Source: Larix kaempferi
Lineage: Eukaryota; Streptophyta; Pinopsida; Pinales; Pinaceae
Length of the DNA stretch: 64,000 nt
Direction: 5' to 3'
NCBI GenBank assembly: GCA_027924585.1
Contig: BSBM01001719.1
Span: 10,993,001 to 11,057,000, forward strand
Shown here: positions 32,802 to 43,860 of the stretch, in pieces
Numbering within the stretch: the stretch's first letter is position 1
How the letters are laid out: each line of letters starts with the position of its first letter
Position numbers and translations under genes: made by a program
Notes under the pieces: generated by a model
What the model was told of the DNA's origin: nothing
The model's database searches: none
The model's input: only the letters and a program-made list of their open reading frames with translations

Positions 32802-35800
32802 TCACTTCTTCCTCGAAGTGTCGTCGATCTGAAGAACACCAAGCCTCTCCCTGAAGTACTCGAACTTCACCCTGGCTAGTGGCTTTGTCAGCACATCTGC
32901 AATCTGCTCGTCCATCGCAACATACAGGAGCTTCATAGCTCCTCTTTGCACCATATCCCTGATATAGTGATATTTGATCTCTATGTGTTTTGACTTATCA
33001 TGAAACACTGCGTTCTCAGACAGCTTCACACAACTCTGGCTATCACAGAATATACTAGTAGCATCCAATGGGAGATCAAATAACTAAGACAGTAGCTTCC
33101 GTAGCCATACTGCCTCACAACTAGCTGAACAAGCTGCAACATACTCTACATTAGTTGTACTTAGTGCTACGCAGGACTGCTTCCTGCTGAACCAAGAGAT
33201 CACACCTGATCCCATACTGAAGCAACACCCAGATGTGCTCTTCCTATCTGCAGCACTGCCAGCCCAATCTGAATCAACATAACCCTGTAGGTTAAACTTT
33301 TGATTCACTTCATACTTGAGCCCATAATCCGATGTACCCTTCAGGTACCTCAGAACATGCTTTACAGCAACCAGATGAACACTACTCGGATCCGTCAGGA
33401 ACTGGCTCAATGTGTTCACGGCAAAGCAAATATCTGGTCTTGTGTTCGTCAAGTACATCAAGGACCTAATCATCTGACGATACATAGAGACATCAACTGG
33501 CTCAGATGAAGCATCACATAGAAGCTTCAGATTCGATGCCATGGGTGTGGCCATGGCCTTGCAATCCATCATCCCAAATCTCTTCAGAATATCTACTGTG
33601 TACTTCCCTTGACCAAGGAAGATCCCACCTGAATTCTGCCACACCTCCATACCTAGGAAATAATGCATCATTCCCAAATATTTCATATCGAACTCAGCAG
33701 CAAGCTTCCTCTTAGTATTTGCAATCAATCTGTCATCTCCTGTTACAAATAAGTCATCCACATACAGGAGTAGAATCACAGGATTCCCTTCCTCAACCTT
33801 GTAGTAGAGGTTGGAATCCGCTTGACTCTTTGTAAAGCCCAAGCTAGATAGGAAACTGTCCATCCTACCATACCAAGTTCCGGGAGCTTGCTTCAAGCCA
33901 TACAAGGGTTTCTTCAATCTACACACATATGACTCCCTGTCGTGTATTTCAAAATCGAGTGGCTGCTCCACATATACTTCCTATTCAACTACACCATTCA
34001 AGAAAGCAGTCTTGACATCCATCTGGTGTATTTTCCATTTCATTGCTGCAGCCAGGGCAAGTACTATTCTGATGGAAGTATACCTGGCTACAGGTGCAAA
34101 AGTTTCTTCATAATCTATTCCCTCTTTCTGAGAGAAGCCACGAGCTATGAATCTTGCTTTGTATTTCTCTACACTGCCATCTGTAGCATGCTTGATTTTG
34201 TAGATCAATTTGGAAGTCACAACAGACTTCTCTTTAGGTCTTGGGACAACATCCCAAACATCATTCTTCATTATTGATTGGTATTCCTCAACCACGGCAT
34301 CCTTCCATTCTTTCTTTTCCGCTGCTTCTTCATAACTAGAAGGTTCTTTGTTCATAATGTCACAGAGTAAAGCAACATAGCTGGTATGTGATCTGGTTCT
34401 CTTCTTTGCTCTGTGTTCTTCTTCTTGAATTCCAAATCTTTCTGCATCTTGAATGAGCTCTCTAGCCCATGCAGGTTTCCTTTTGTGAGAGTTATCCTCA
34501 CAGGGTGTATCTACAGGTTCTTGCAGATCTTCAAACTCACGAACAACTTTTGGAATTGCTTCAGTCATGGTAGTGTCTTGATATCTAGTTTCCTTAGGTT
34601 CTTCATAAACTTCGATAGGTGCCTTCCTTGATTTGATGAATGCTAAGTTTTCATCAAATGACACATCCCTGCTGACATCAATCTTCTTGAACCCTGGAAA
34701 GTATATTCTGTAAGCCTTCGAGCTTTCACTGTAACCCACAAAGATACCCTTCTTTCCTGAAGGATCTAGTTTGGTCCTCTTTTCCTTTGGGACATGAGTG
34801 TATACTGGACAACCAAATATTCTGAGATGGCTGACTTCAGGTTTCTTACCAGAAAAGACCTCTTCTGGTGTCTTGTTGTCCAGTATCTTGTGGGGTGTCC
34901 TGTTTTGCACATATACAGCTGTTCTAGCTGCTTCTGCCCATAGATGCATAGGTAGATCTTGGTCACGTAGCATTGCCCTTGCTGCTTCCATGATTGTTCT
35001 GTTCTTCCTTTCTGCAACTCCATTCTGTTGAGGATTATAAGGAGCAGTCAACTCCCTCTTAATCCCTGAATCACTGCAAAGCTTCTTGAAGTCGCCTGAG
35101 GTGAATTCTCCACCATTGTTGGATCTGAATGTTTTGATCTTTTTGTCAGTTTGATTCTCCATCAAGGTTTTGAATTCCTTGAACTTATCAAACACCTCAT
35201 CTTTGTTTTTCAAGAAGTATACCCAAGTCTTCTTGGAGAAGTCATCAATCAATGAGACATAGTAAACATACCCACTTAGAGAACTGGATGACATATGACC
35301 ACATACATCTGAGTGAATGATTTCCAGGATATCTTTTGCCTTGCTTTCACTGCTTGGGAAAGCCTTCTTAATATTCTTACCTTTTGCACATCCTTTGCAA
35401 ACACCTTCATGATTGGTCTTGATTTCAGGAAGACCCTCTATAGCCTTGCTTGCAATTGGAAGTGCCCTATAGTGCATATGAGCAAGTCTTCTATGCCAAA
35501 GTTCACTTGGCTCCATGGATTCATGCACCATGGCATGTTCAGGTTGTCCTTTTAATTTATACAAACCTCCCTCTTGATCTCCAATCACAACTACATCATC
35601 TATGGTATTTCCCTTTGGCCACATTAGGACTTGGCCATCCACAAATGCAACCCTCATACCTTTTGTATCCAATGCAGAGATGGAGAGTAAGTTCTTCTTG
35701 AGCCTAGGTACATAAAGGACTTCTTTCATCTTCAAAGATTTTCCAGAATCTAGGTTGTAGGAGGCTTCACCACTTCCTTTGATGGGATATTGATAATCAT

Positions 35801-36857
35801 CCCCAAGTTTCACTTTATGGGGTGATTCATGTTCAGACATATTTACAAAGGATTCTTTAAACCCAGTCATGTGTTTGGAAGCCCCACTGTCAATTAACCA
35901 ATCATTACAACCATGGGAGATAGTACCTGTGAGAGAAGAGATTAGAACATACTCTTCTTCACTTGATGAGTCATCATTACTATCATCAATTTCTTCCCTA
36001 GCCTTCTTCTTTGGAGGTTCATCATCTTCGGCAGCATGAGCATGGTACCTTCTTTTGTTACCCTTCTTCTTCTTGCTGGAGTTGTTGTTGTTGTGTTTGT
36101 CCCTTTTATTCTTGGGACATTCTGAAGCAAAGTGACCCTTCTCATTACAAGTGAAACACCTTAGATCTTTCTTGTCTTTGTGAAAATGATGAGAAGATTT
36201 CTTCTTGTGATGGGATGGCTCCCTCTTGAACTTGCCCTTCTTAGTGTGAGTTGTGAGAGCTTGATCTTCATTTCCCATATTCTCTTCTGTTGACACAAGC
36301 CTTGCTTCTTCTTGAGAACATTCCTCCCATAATCTGCTGAAGGAGATTAAATTCTTTCTGGGATAGATCCCCTGGATAAAAGAGTCCCATGACCTAGGTA
36401 GGCCATTCAAGGTAGTCATAACAATTTCACCATTCTCCACCATTTCATCTACAGCTTCAAGTTGTTCCTTGATCTGAGAGACCTTGGAGAAATAGAATTG
36501 AATGGTTTCTCCATTTGACATCTTGACCCCTCTCAATTGATTCTGCAAGGTCATCTTTCGATTTATGTTCTTTCCTTCAAATAGATTGGTCAAAGAGTCA
36601 AACATAGCCTTGGGTGTCTTTAGAGAAGAGACATGGGGTATGAGATGGTCTTTGATAGAATCAGCAATGATTCTCTTTACCTTGACCAAGTTCTTCTTAT
36701 GCAATACCTTAGCCTCTTCATCCTCTGGGATAGGGATGTCTTCTTTTATATATGAGTCCAACTCATTCTCTTCCAGGATTAACCCAATCCTATACTTCCA
36801 AGATTGGAAGTTATCAGACCCTTCAAGCTTATCCTCAAGCTTGGTGTGGTGAGACAT
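32802..36857 (-). pseudogene. Copia-1 gag-pol polyprotein, two stops
   Basis: Reads from [20 protein letters not shown] at 36,857. Order on -: Gag (UBN2-like); zinc knuckle [15 protein letters not shown] (about 36,130-36,170); protease [11 protein letters not shown] (about 35,890); GAG-pre-integrase [12 protein letters not shown] (about 35,490); integrase with HSDVCGHM and FRSNNGGEF (about 35,120); [13 protein letters not shown] (about 35,020); RT from [11 protein letters not shown] (about 34,000) to LYVDDLFVTGDD (about 33,760); RNase H with GYVDSDWAGSAADRKSTSG (about 33,260) and IADVLTKPLA (32,880). TAG stops lie at 33,978-33,980 (after NGVVE) and 33,081-33,083 (after LRKLLS; Copia-2 has GAG there). 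In the integrase the usual RSDNGGE is RSNNGGE (codon 35,118-35,120), losing a catalytic Asp. Confidence 0.9.
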
Positions 36858-37418
36858 CTTAAAGAGTACTTCAAATGAAATAGAAAAGATTCAGGTCTTA
36901 CCACTTGAAATGCTGAAAAATGGATCTGGTCCCAGATTAGGGTTTGTCAAAAAAACCCTAAAAATTCAAAATGTGAATTTCAACTTTCTGAAAGGATAGA
37001 AAGATGTGCCTTGATGAGCTGATCAGCCTGGTGTATTCAGAATTTGAGATCAACAAAGCTTTACCCTTCAGATTTTCCTTTTTGTCCTCCTAGGTTCACT
37101 AGGGAGAGCCCTGAATTAGGGTTTGAGTTTCCCGGAGATCTACCCAGCCAAAAATCTCAATCCAAAGCTCTAAACTTCGATTTTTGCAAGGAGCTTCCAG
37201 TTATGGCTTCAGATTTCAAAAATTCCTATTTTTGTGGAAATCCTACTTTTTAGGGCCAAATCTGAAAATGCTCAGAATTGAATTTTGATTGGACAAATAG
37301 ATTCTCCTTGATGAGTAGAGTCAATCTACTATACTGCTTTTCCAAAAACTGTGGAGAGAAACCCAATAAACAAGAAACTCAAGTTTCCGTCACTGCAAAA
37401 TGTCTTCTTCTCAGGTTA
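36858..37418 (-). other. Copia-1 5' leader
   Basis: Non-coding leader between the primer site and the gag ATG. A related leader is seen in Copia-2 at about 45,640-46,000 (shared GAGCTGATCA and GTATATTCAGAATTTGA words). Confidence 0.6.
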
Positions 37419-37430
37419 GCTTTGATACAA
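37419..37430 (-). other. Copia-1 primer binding site
   Basis: On - TTGTATCAAAGC directly follows the 5' LTR. It matches the tRNA-iMet primer site TGGTATCAGAGC at 10 of 12 positions. Confidence 0.7.
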
Positions 37431-38035
37431 TGTTAAAATTTGAGCATTATTTGACAATACTCTTGGATCTTTACTGAGATAATAACATATTTAGTATATC
37501 AATGCATAACAATCATAATAATCATGACAAGCATCACAAGAATCAAAAGCATGAGAGACAAGAGACATAGAGTTTCCATGGGGAAAACCCTAAGGTGAAA
37601 ATCCCCACAACTTCCTCAGAGATAGAGAGAGAAATGGCTCAACCAAAGTACAACCAAAATACACTTGAGATAGTCTCCTAGAGCAGATGATCCTCCTCCT
37701 CACTAGTGCGCCACTTTCTAAGTGAGAGAAGAGTGTCTTTTCGAATAATCCAAATAGAGATCTCCCGATCTCTATTTATACTTAACCTGTTTTCCCAGTG
37801 ACCTTATGGGGCCGACTTGTCTATCTAGATACATCCACAATATAATATATATTTTAGGGCCGACCCCACACATGGTGGTCTAATAACCCATCGGCAAGTA
37901 TACACACTTGCGACACTTGTCAATCCACATGATGACACTTCCTTATAGAGGAATAACACATCTCTAATAAGGGTACAATAAATATATATGAAATACATAG
38001 ATGAAATACATTCCAAAGTTACATATACATCAACA
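37431..38035 (-). repeat. Copia-1 5' LTR
   Basis: 605 bp, partner of 30,646-31,250. A TATAAATAG box on - is at 37,772-37,780. Confidence 0.9.
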
Positions 38036-38040
38036 GTAGA
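38036..38040. repeat. Copia-1 target-site duplication, right copy
   Basis: GTAGA, partner of GCAGA at 30,641-30,645. Confidence 0.7.
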
Positions 38041-38203
38041 TTCCCTGGGGGCTACTCACACAGGAAATGTACACGAGCTGCACCCAATTTATGAACAACC
38101 TCATGTCATAGGTTTACCATGTTTTCTTTCAGACGAAGCTACCCAGGGTATTACCAGAAATTAAAGAGTTGTTGCATCCTTCTCTAGAGAAGGGGATTGG
38201 GGA

Positions 38204-38208
38204 CAGGT
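38204..38208. repeat. Copia-2 target-site duplication, left copy
   Basis: CAGGT, partner of CTGGT at 47,607-47,611 (one mismatch). Confidence 0.7.
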
Positions 38209-38631
38209 TGTTAAATTTTCAGAATTTAGTTCAATCTGATCTAGGATCTTAACTAAGAGAACAACATGTACAACATATCAATCATGGACACAATAATACA
38301 AGCACACAAGAGACACAGAGTTTACTTGGGGAAAACCATAAAGGTGAAAAAACCCCAATAACTTCCTCAGAGATAGATAGAGCAATGATACAACCAGAAT
38401 ACAAGAGATAGTCTTCTCCTAGCAGTAGAGCCTCCTCCTCCACAAGTGCGCCACTCTCCCAAGTGTGAGTGAGAGAATAGAATGTGTAAAATGAGAGAGA
38501 TACACTCTCTATTTATACACTAACTTGACTTGACCTTTACTCAACTAGGTCGGCCTCAACTTAACCACTTAACATAATGATAACTAGGCCGACCCCCACT
38601 AGGGTGGTCTAATAACCCTTTGACCCACATG

Positions 38632-40658
38632 TGTAATGTCCCTTATTAGGAATTTTATTAAAATTGCAATTTTCCACTTTTTTTCCCTAGTTCGACCTTT
38701 GACTAGTTTTGATCTCTAGGTCCCAAATTTGCCCCAAATGATCCCAAATCTTCTGAGAAGGTATATGAATGATATTAGAACATAAATATGTGTTTCAGGG
38801 ATGCCTTTGGACCTTTAAAATACTTCTACAAATTCTCTTTCAATTCTGATCAATGTAGGTAACTTTACTAGTGATTTTCCTTTGACTAGTATTGGCCTCT
38901 AGGTCTCAAATTGACTCCAAATGCCTTAAAATATTCAAGGAAGGTGTATGAATGATATTATAACTTGAATATGATGTTTATGTATGAAATATGTCCACCA
39001 AAAGACCTCTGCAAACTCTCTTAATATTCTGGACCAATTATGCAATTTTACTAGTGATTTGGGGTTCAAATCCCCCTGGGGTAAGTATTGAAAATGGCTT
39101 CCCAAATGCCTCCAAACTCACTCAAATTTATGAACAGAGGTATGTAATGTGTTAATTATTTTATTAAAGTCTCATATGCACCATTAATGTATTATTACAA
39201 CTATTCTCACCCTCTCCCATTCAACTGCAAAAATCCCCAATTCGACCCTTGGGGAAATGGCACTATTTCACCTCCCAATACAACTAAACTGAGTAAAAAT
39301 GCTTCAAATGCTCAAGTACAGTACATGAAACTTGTAGAATACATCCATGGCAGTATATTTATCACAAATATATCATAGAATCATCCATTCATTCGAAATC
39401 ATCATCAATACATTGGTTCACAACAAGGTAGTGGGGAAATGGCATTGTTCTTCCATTAAAAATGAGATTTATACATTTCTACTTGGAATTTCGACCTGAA
39501 ACTTTTTGTAGATGAAGAAAAGAGTATTTAATTCATGTTACAAAATAAATGGGGCATTAAAATCTTCCCCAAAGAGTACAATAGCTCACCAAAAATGCCC
39601 TCCCTCAAGGATCAAGAATATGCCATCAAAACTGGAAATGGTTGAAGGAGTGAGCTGCAATAGAAGAAACCATGAGCTGCCCTGTAGCTTAAAACTGCAA
39701 ATAAATACTCCATTAAATCTCCAAATGAAAGGTCTGAATGGCCTTTCCAATTACCAACTTGGATGGGAATCTTTTACCCTCGAAATTGGCTAAGGCAAGA
39801 AACTAGTCATCCACTAGCTCTCCCTCTTCACAAATGCAATTGCAAATTCTACAAATGATCAAAATCTGGTTTCCTTCTTTTTTATTGACATTTATAAACT
39901 TCTAATGTCCTCCATGGGTCGAATTCCTTCCAAGAGACTCATGCCAACTCAAGTTGGGAAGAGATTCCAAAGAACGCCACTTGTACAACAATTCCTAGTC
40001 TCCCACTTCCACCAAATCACATGTGGAAGCATCTTAGCTGCCCTAACACCCTTGAGCACCCTCTTGGAGTCTATTTTTAGCCCTGACATGTCATATATGT
40101 CATATGTCAGCCTTCAGGTCTGATTTGTGTCATAGGTGTCATAGCATCTTCATCATTGTTGTCATAGAGCTAGGGAATCTAGCCCAAGTGTCTCACTAGC
40201 TCCAAATTGCCTCTTCCTCTTCCATGGGAGTTACTCTTCCTCTATATTTCGACCTTGGATGAGTCATGCAATGAATAATACCTTTTGGACTCCCCCAAGT
40301 ATGTTACCATTCACCTTGAATTCGAATTGGTGAGAGAATGATGCCAAGTGTAGTGGGGAAATCTAGCCATATGTGGGTCCCACTTCCTCCATGTGTCTTC
40401 ATGATGAAATGCCACTGTGATTTTCACTTGTATATATTTATTTAGCTCCTTTATTAAATATTTATTCCATTCTAATGTTCAAACATCATTTATTATCTCC
40501 ATTATTCCAAATCCCAAAGCTTCCACCCCAAACCTAGGAAACTAGTAATTTTCCTCCTTGGCAATTATTTGACCTTTAGCATCAACTTGACAAACTCTAA
40601 TGAATAGGGCCAATGTGATTAGGCCATTGTGACCCAATTCCAAATTTGGGACATGAAA
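38632..40658. mobile_element. Solo-LTR-like insert (2,027 bp)
   Basis: Starts TGTAATGTCCC and ends GGGACATGAAA, an imperfect 11-bp inverted terminal repeat (9/11). ACATG flanks both sides (38,627-38,631 and 40,659-40,663), and removing the insert with one ACATG gives the sequence seen in the other Copia-2 LTR. No pol coding is found. A TG...CA reading (TGTCCC...GGGACA) with TGTAA/TGAAA flanks is an alternative. The simplest call is a solo LTR of a Gypsy-type element. Confidence 0.6.
38690..39150. repeat. Repeats of about 185 bp inside the solo LTR
   Basis: CCTTTGACTAGT(T/A)TTG..CTCTAGGTC(C/T)CAAAT occurs at about 38,697 and 38,880, each followed by GGTATATGAATGATATTA-like words; a weaker third copy starts near 39,060. 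These are diverged tandem units inside the solo LTR. Confidence 0.55.
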
Positions 40659-40876
40659 ACATGGCTGACCCCCAATAGGGTGGTCTAATAACCCTTTGAC
40701 CCACATGACTTATACAGGGCCGACCCCAACAAGGTGGTCTAATAACCCATCAAGTATAAGTTACGACACTTACAATATAAATGACGACACTTCCATATAG
40801 AGGAATAATAACATCTCGATAGGAATACAATATACATATATGTGAAATACATTCCAAATTTACATATACATCAACA

Positions 40877-40886
40877 CTTCCTCTTA
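40877..40886 (-). other. Copia-2 polypurine tract
   Basis: CTTCCTCTTA on + (TAAGAGGAAG on -), beside the 3' LTR, like the Copia-1 tract. Confidence 0.65.
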
Positions 40887-41149
40887 ACTAGGAAGGTATT
40901 TCTCGACATAGATCTGCTAGCACAAGTCTTCTTCTCTGGATCATCATCAACGAATCATCATCCTCGAATCATCGTCATCGTCACTGCTGCTGCTATCTCA
41001 ATCAATCTCTAAATCTACTCGTCATAGGAAGTTCTATAGAGCCAGTCCTTTTTCATACTGAATGTAGGCCCACCACCTGCAGGTCTTCGTCATTACTGAC
41101 CATACTGTGGAAATCTCAGGACTTATTACATGCGTCACAAAACCTTGAA

Positions 41150-41740
41150 AGAGTCTCTTGACTAGAAAGAACCCTAAAGAGCATCTGAGGCCTTTTTCAT
41201 CCTGTCTAGATCTCCAGGACTTATTACATGTGACCCCACCACAAAACCTTGAAAGAGAATCCAGGACTGATTATGAGCACAAGGCTCAACCTATCGGATC
41301 TCCCAGGGAAAAAATTACATGTGGTCACCACAAAACCTCGAAAGAGCATCCCAGGACTAATTACGAGCACAAGGCTCAACCTATCGGATCTCCCAGGGCA
41401 CAAATTACCTGTGGTCATGGAAAAACCTTGAAAGAGCATCCCAGGACTGATTATGAGCACACGGCTCAATCTATCGGATCTCCCAGGGCACAAATTACAT
41501 GCCATAGGACAAAACCTCGAAAGAGCATCTGCCAGATATCCCATGGCACAAATTACATGCCATAGGAAAAACCTCGAAAGACTATCTGCAAATCTCCCAG
41601 GGCACAAATTATATGTCCTCCCAAGCAAAACCTTGAAAGAGCATTTGCCAGATATCCTAGGGTACAAATTACATGCCATAGGAAAAACCTCGAAAGACTA
41701 TCTACAAATCTCCCAGGGCACAAATTACATGCTTATCTGC
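41150..41740 (-). repeat. Tandem array: 90-bp units followed by 56-60-bp units
   Basis: AAAACC(T/C)(T/C)GAAAGAG starts units at about 41,243, 41,332, 41,422 and 41,511 (steps 89-90 bp), then at about 41,567, 41,627 and 41,683 (steps 56-60 bp). The short units are the long ones without the CAGGACTGATTA..GGCTCAACC part. Located in the 3' non-coding part of Copia-2. Confidence 0.8.
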
Positions 41741-41860
41741 ACAACCTATTCCACGGCCACAGAGTATCAACCTGATACTCACCATACATCATCCTGATCA
41801 TCATCACTGCAACATCCTGCTGCATGTCATCTGGAGCAACATCCTGAAGCTCATCATCCA

Positions 41861-42440
41861 TGATCATCCTGATCATACAATGCATCTACCTGATGCATAC
41901 CAAGTATCTACTTGATACATATCATCATACATGATCCACCTGATCATACAGTGTATCCACCCGATACAAATACAAATACATGATACATATCACCATACAT
42001 GATCCACCTGATCATACAATGCATCTACCTGATGCATACCAAGTATCTACTTGATACATATCATCATACATGATCCACCTGATCATACAGTGTATCCACC
42101 CGATACAAATACAAATACATGATACATATCACCATACATGATCCACCTGATCATACAATGCATCTACCTGATGCATACCAAGTATCTACCTGATACATAT
42201 CATCATACATGATCCACCTGATCATACAGTGTATCCACCTGATACAAATACAAATACATGATACATATCACCATACATGATCCACCTGATCATACAATGC
42301 ATCTACCTGATGCATACCAAGTATCTACCTGATACATAGCATCATACATGATCCACCTGATCATACAGTGTATCCACCTGATACAAATACAAATACATGA
42401 TACATATCACCATACATGATCCACCTGATCATACAATGTA
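41861..42440 (-). repeat. 139-bp tandem array, about four copies
   Basis: ATCCACCTGATCATACAATG recurs at 42,002, 42,141, 42,280 and 42,419 (139-bp steps), with a first diverged copy near 41,862. Units are nearly identical. Copia-1 has only one unit. Confidence 0.9.
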
Positions 42441-42714
42441 TCCACCTGATACATATACAGATACATGGTCCAAGCATCCAACATGATGCATATACAAAAT
42501 ACATACAAATGATCCAACCGATCATATCCAACATCCAACATGATGCGTACATATATAAATGATCCAACTGATCATATCCAGTATCCAACATGATGCGTAT
42601 ACAGAGTAGTAACTGGAGCATCGTCCTGATGCTCATCATCCAATGCTTACATCCACAGCCATGTGAAGGATCCTCCTTCCAACATGCTTGGAATGGCTTC
42701 TGCAAATGTGTCCA

Positions 42715-43860
42715 TCACTTCTTCCTCAAAGTGTCATCAATCTGAAGAACACCAAGCCTCTCCCTAAAGTACTCGAACTTCACCCTGGCTAGTGGCTTCG
42801 TCAGCACATCTGCAATCTGCTCCCCCGTCGCAATGTACAGGAGCTTCACAGCTCCTCTCTGCACCATATCCCTGATATAGTGATATTTGATCTCTATGTG
42901 TTTCAACCTATCATGAAACACTGGGTTCTCGGATAGCTTCACACAACTCTGGTTATCACAAAAGATACCAGTAGCATCCAACGGGAGATCAAATAACTCA
43001 GACAGTAGCTTCCGTAGCCATATTTCCTCACAACTAGTTTAACAGGATGCAACATACTCTGCCTCAGCTGTACTCAGTGCTACGCAGGACTGCTTCCTTC
43101 TGAACCAAGAGATCACACCTGATCCCATACTAAAGCAGCACCCAAATGTGCTCTTCCTATCTGTAGTACTGCTTGCCCAATCTGAATCAACATGACCCTG
43201 CAAGTTAAACTTTTGATTCGCTTCATACTTGAGCCCATAATCCACTGTACCTTTTAGGCACCTCAGAATATGGTTTACAGCAACCAGGTGAACACTCCTC
43301 AGATCTATCAGGAACTGACTCAATGTGTTCACCGCAAAGCAAATATCTGGTCTCATGTTTGTCAGGTACATCAAGGACCCAATCATCTGACGATACATAG
43401 TGACATCAACTGGTTCAGATGAAGCATCACCCAGAAGCTTTAGGTTCGATGCCATAGCCTCGCAGTCCATCATCTCGAACCTCTTCAGGATCTCTACTGC
43501 ATACTTCCCTTGTCCAAGGAAGATTCCATCTACACTCTGCCACACCTCCATACCTAGAAAACGGTGCATCATACCCAAGTTCTACACATATATGACTCCC
43601 TGTGACGTGTCTCAGAACCAAGTGGCTGCTCCACATACACTTCTTCTTCAACTACACCATTCAAGAAAGCTATCTTGAAATCCATTTGGTGTATCTTCTA
43701 TTTCATCACTTTTATATTTCTCTATGTTGCCATCTGCAGCATGCTTGATCTTGATAGATCCATATGGAAGTCATAACAAACTTCCCTTCAGGTCTTGGGA
43801 CTACATCCCAAACATCATTCTTCATGATCGATGGATCATGGCATTCTTCCCATATCCTGG
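42715..43860 (-). pseudogene. Copia-2 RT-RNase H remnant, RT active site deleted
   Basis: RNase H is readable on - with GHVDSDWASSTTDRKSTFG (about 43,180) and IADVLTKPLA (about 42,800), preceded by MGMMHRFLGMEVWQ. At about 43,578 the sequence jumps to the region around YMCRT / NGVVEEEVYVEQP (43,580-43,660), so about 235 bp that hold YVDD in Copia-1 (33,685-33,915) are absent. A second gap is near 43,708. The RT N-terminal piece ends near 43,860. The element could only move with enzymes from another copy. Confidence 0.8.

Larger units (their letters stand above)
30646..38035 (-). mobile_element. Copia-1: near-complete Copia retrotransposon
   Basis: 7,390 bp with two 605-bp LTRs (30,646-31,250 and 37,431-38,035), each TGTTAAAATTTGAGC...CATCAACA. 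Gag-pol is on -, so the right LTR is the 5' LTR. My hand count gives about 27 differences between the LTRs, roughly 4-5 percent. Primer site and polypurine tract are in place. The long 3' internal part (31,261-32,800) is made of tandem repeats. Gag-pol is nearly complete but carries two in-frame TAG stops and an integrase active-site change. It interrupts the large ORF of the older element. Confidence 0.9.
38209..40876 (-). repeat. Copia-2 3' LTR, carrying a nested insert
   Basis: LTR sequence is 38,209-38,631 plus 40,664-40,876. TATAAATAG on - at 38,509-38,517. It holds three tandem-like units of GGCCGACCCC...GGTGGTCTAATAACCC, and the insert lies between the first and second. Confidence 0.85.

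Noticed and set aside
33300-36852. Many + strand frames opposite Copia-1 pol
   Set aside because: Shadows of the recognisable - strand gag-pol.
41150-42440. Regular repeats that could look like a CRISPR array
   Set aside because: No unique spacers of constant size, units of 57-139 bp, inside a plant Copia element.
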